A DNA stretch of 6,067 nt, from NCBI GenBank assembly GCA_016206165.1, contig JACQSD010000035.1:1-6067 (forward strand), read 5' to 3'. Source of the DNA: Candidatus Uhrbacteria bacterium (GTDB lineage: Bacteria > Patescibacteriota > Patescibacteriia > JACQSD01). The notes below the pieces were generated by a model. That model was given only the letters and a program-made list of their open reading frames with translations, was not told the DNA's origin and ran no database searches. The translations under genes and the position numbers were made by a program. How positions within the stretch are numbered: the first letter of the stretch is position 1; every line of letters begins with the position of its first letter. This document shows, one piece after another, positions 5,580-6,067 of this stretch.

Positions 5580-6067
5580 AAGGCTTTTTAGTAATGACTC
5601 GCGGAATCAGTGGGTTAATTCTGGTCACGATTTCGTAGTTGATGGTTCCAATCTTCTGTGCGAGTTCTTCGGCAGTGACTACTTCGCTCCCCTGTTTGCC
5701 AAGGAGGACTACTTCGTCTTCGAGTCGGATATTGCGGATATGCGAGACATCAACGATGATCATGTTCATGGCGACGCGGCCGAGTACTTTACAGCGATGC
5801 CCGCGGATCAGTACGTTCCCGACGCTCGAGAGCTTGCGATCGTACCCGTCCCAGTACCCAACGGGAATGATCGCGATTTTTGTTTTCCGTTGCACAGTCT
5901 CGGTGAGTCCGTATCCGACCCCCTCCCCTGCCGGCACATCCTTCACCTGCGCAACCATGCTTTTCCATGTGAGCACTGGGTGCAAACGCAACTTCACCTG
6001 CCCGCGTTCGATGAGGGACACCTTTGTTTCTCGCGATGGCCAGAGTCCATACATCCCGATACCAACG
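5578..6067 (-). CDS. alr: Alanine racemase, C-terminal part (5' end of gene outside the window)
   Basis: PLP-dependent alanine racemase interconverts L- and D-alanine in the cytoplasm, supplying D-alanine for peptidoglycan. The visible part is the C-terminal beta domain. The open frame runs to the right edge and begins with VGIGMYGLWPS, the family segment that follows the PLP-ring-contacting arginine, so the ATG at 6054 is an internal methionine and not the start. The catalytic tyrosine lies in GVGYG (codon 5911-5913). It is followed by the family landmark GYWDGYDR (usually GYADGxxR) and by GRVAMNM, the equivalent of the usual GRVxMDx active-site segment. Two substitutions stand out: Trp for Ala in GYWDGY and Asn for the usual Asp in AMNM. 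The N-terminal barrel with the PLP lysine is off-window. The gene ends in TAG, 32 bases before the next gene. Family assignment is firm; activity is inferred. Confidence 0.95.
   Translation of the reverse strand, partial: VGIGMYGLWPSRETKVSLIERGQVKLRLHPVLTWKSMVAQVKDVPAGEGVGYGLTETVQRKTKIAIIPVGYWDGYDRKLSSVGNVLIRGHRCKVLGRVAMNMIIVDVSHIRNIRLEDEVVLLGKQGSEVVTAEELAQKIGTINYEIVTRINPLIPRVITKKP

Overview
The window looks like chromosomal DNA from a bacterium, most plausibly a candidate-phyla-radiation (Patescibacteria/Parcubacteria-type) lineage. That guess rests on tightly packed co-directional genes, weak or absent Shine-Dalgarno sequences, and stand-alone PEP-utiliser 'swivel' domain proteins, which I associate with that group. 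It is inference, not proof. TGA is used as a stop (genes ending at 4100 and 1054), so the TGA-as-glycine code of some of these lineages is not in use.

All convincing genes lie on the minus strand and read from high to low coordinates. First comes the C-terminal domain of alanine racemase (5578-6067, cut by the right edge). A 32-base gap follows, and then four tandem genes for related proteins: A (4100-5545, 481 aa), B (2640-4103, 487 aa), C (1054-2613, 519 aa) and D (1-989, 329 codons visible, cut by the left edge). D has no stop codon inside the window, so a start-to-stop ORF search misses it; I read it directly from the complement. A and B overlap by four bases, B and C are 26 bases apart, and C and D are 64 bases apart with a striking 40-base near-palindrome between them. 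No promoter or terminator is convincing, so the window may be the interior of one operon.

A, B and C each end in a phosphohistidine swivel domain of the PEP synthase / pyruvate phosphate dikinase type, with the catalytic histidine and its signature intact (His439, His445, His477). None has the ATP-grasp domain or the PEP-binding TIM barrel that normally passes phosphate to and from that histidine. Instead each has a long, mostly helical and highly divergent N-terminal region of about 370-415 residues. D carries the same N-terminal architecture, and its swivel domain should lie beyond the left edge. Comparing B with C, the last 54 residues are 48/54 identical, with most nucleotide differences in third codon positions, whereas the N-terminal parts barely align. 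This is a conserved phospho-acceptor module attached to variable partner regions.

How the genes work together is unknown. The racemase makes D-alanine for peptidoglycan. Co-orientation might tie the four proteins to envelope metabolism, but nothing in the sequence proves it. The array of four orphan swivel-domain paralogues is the most interesting part of the window.
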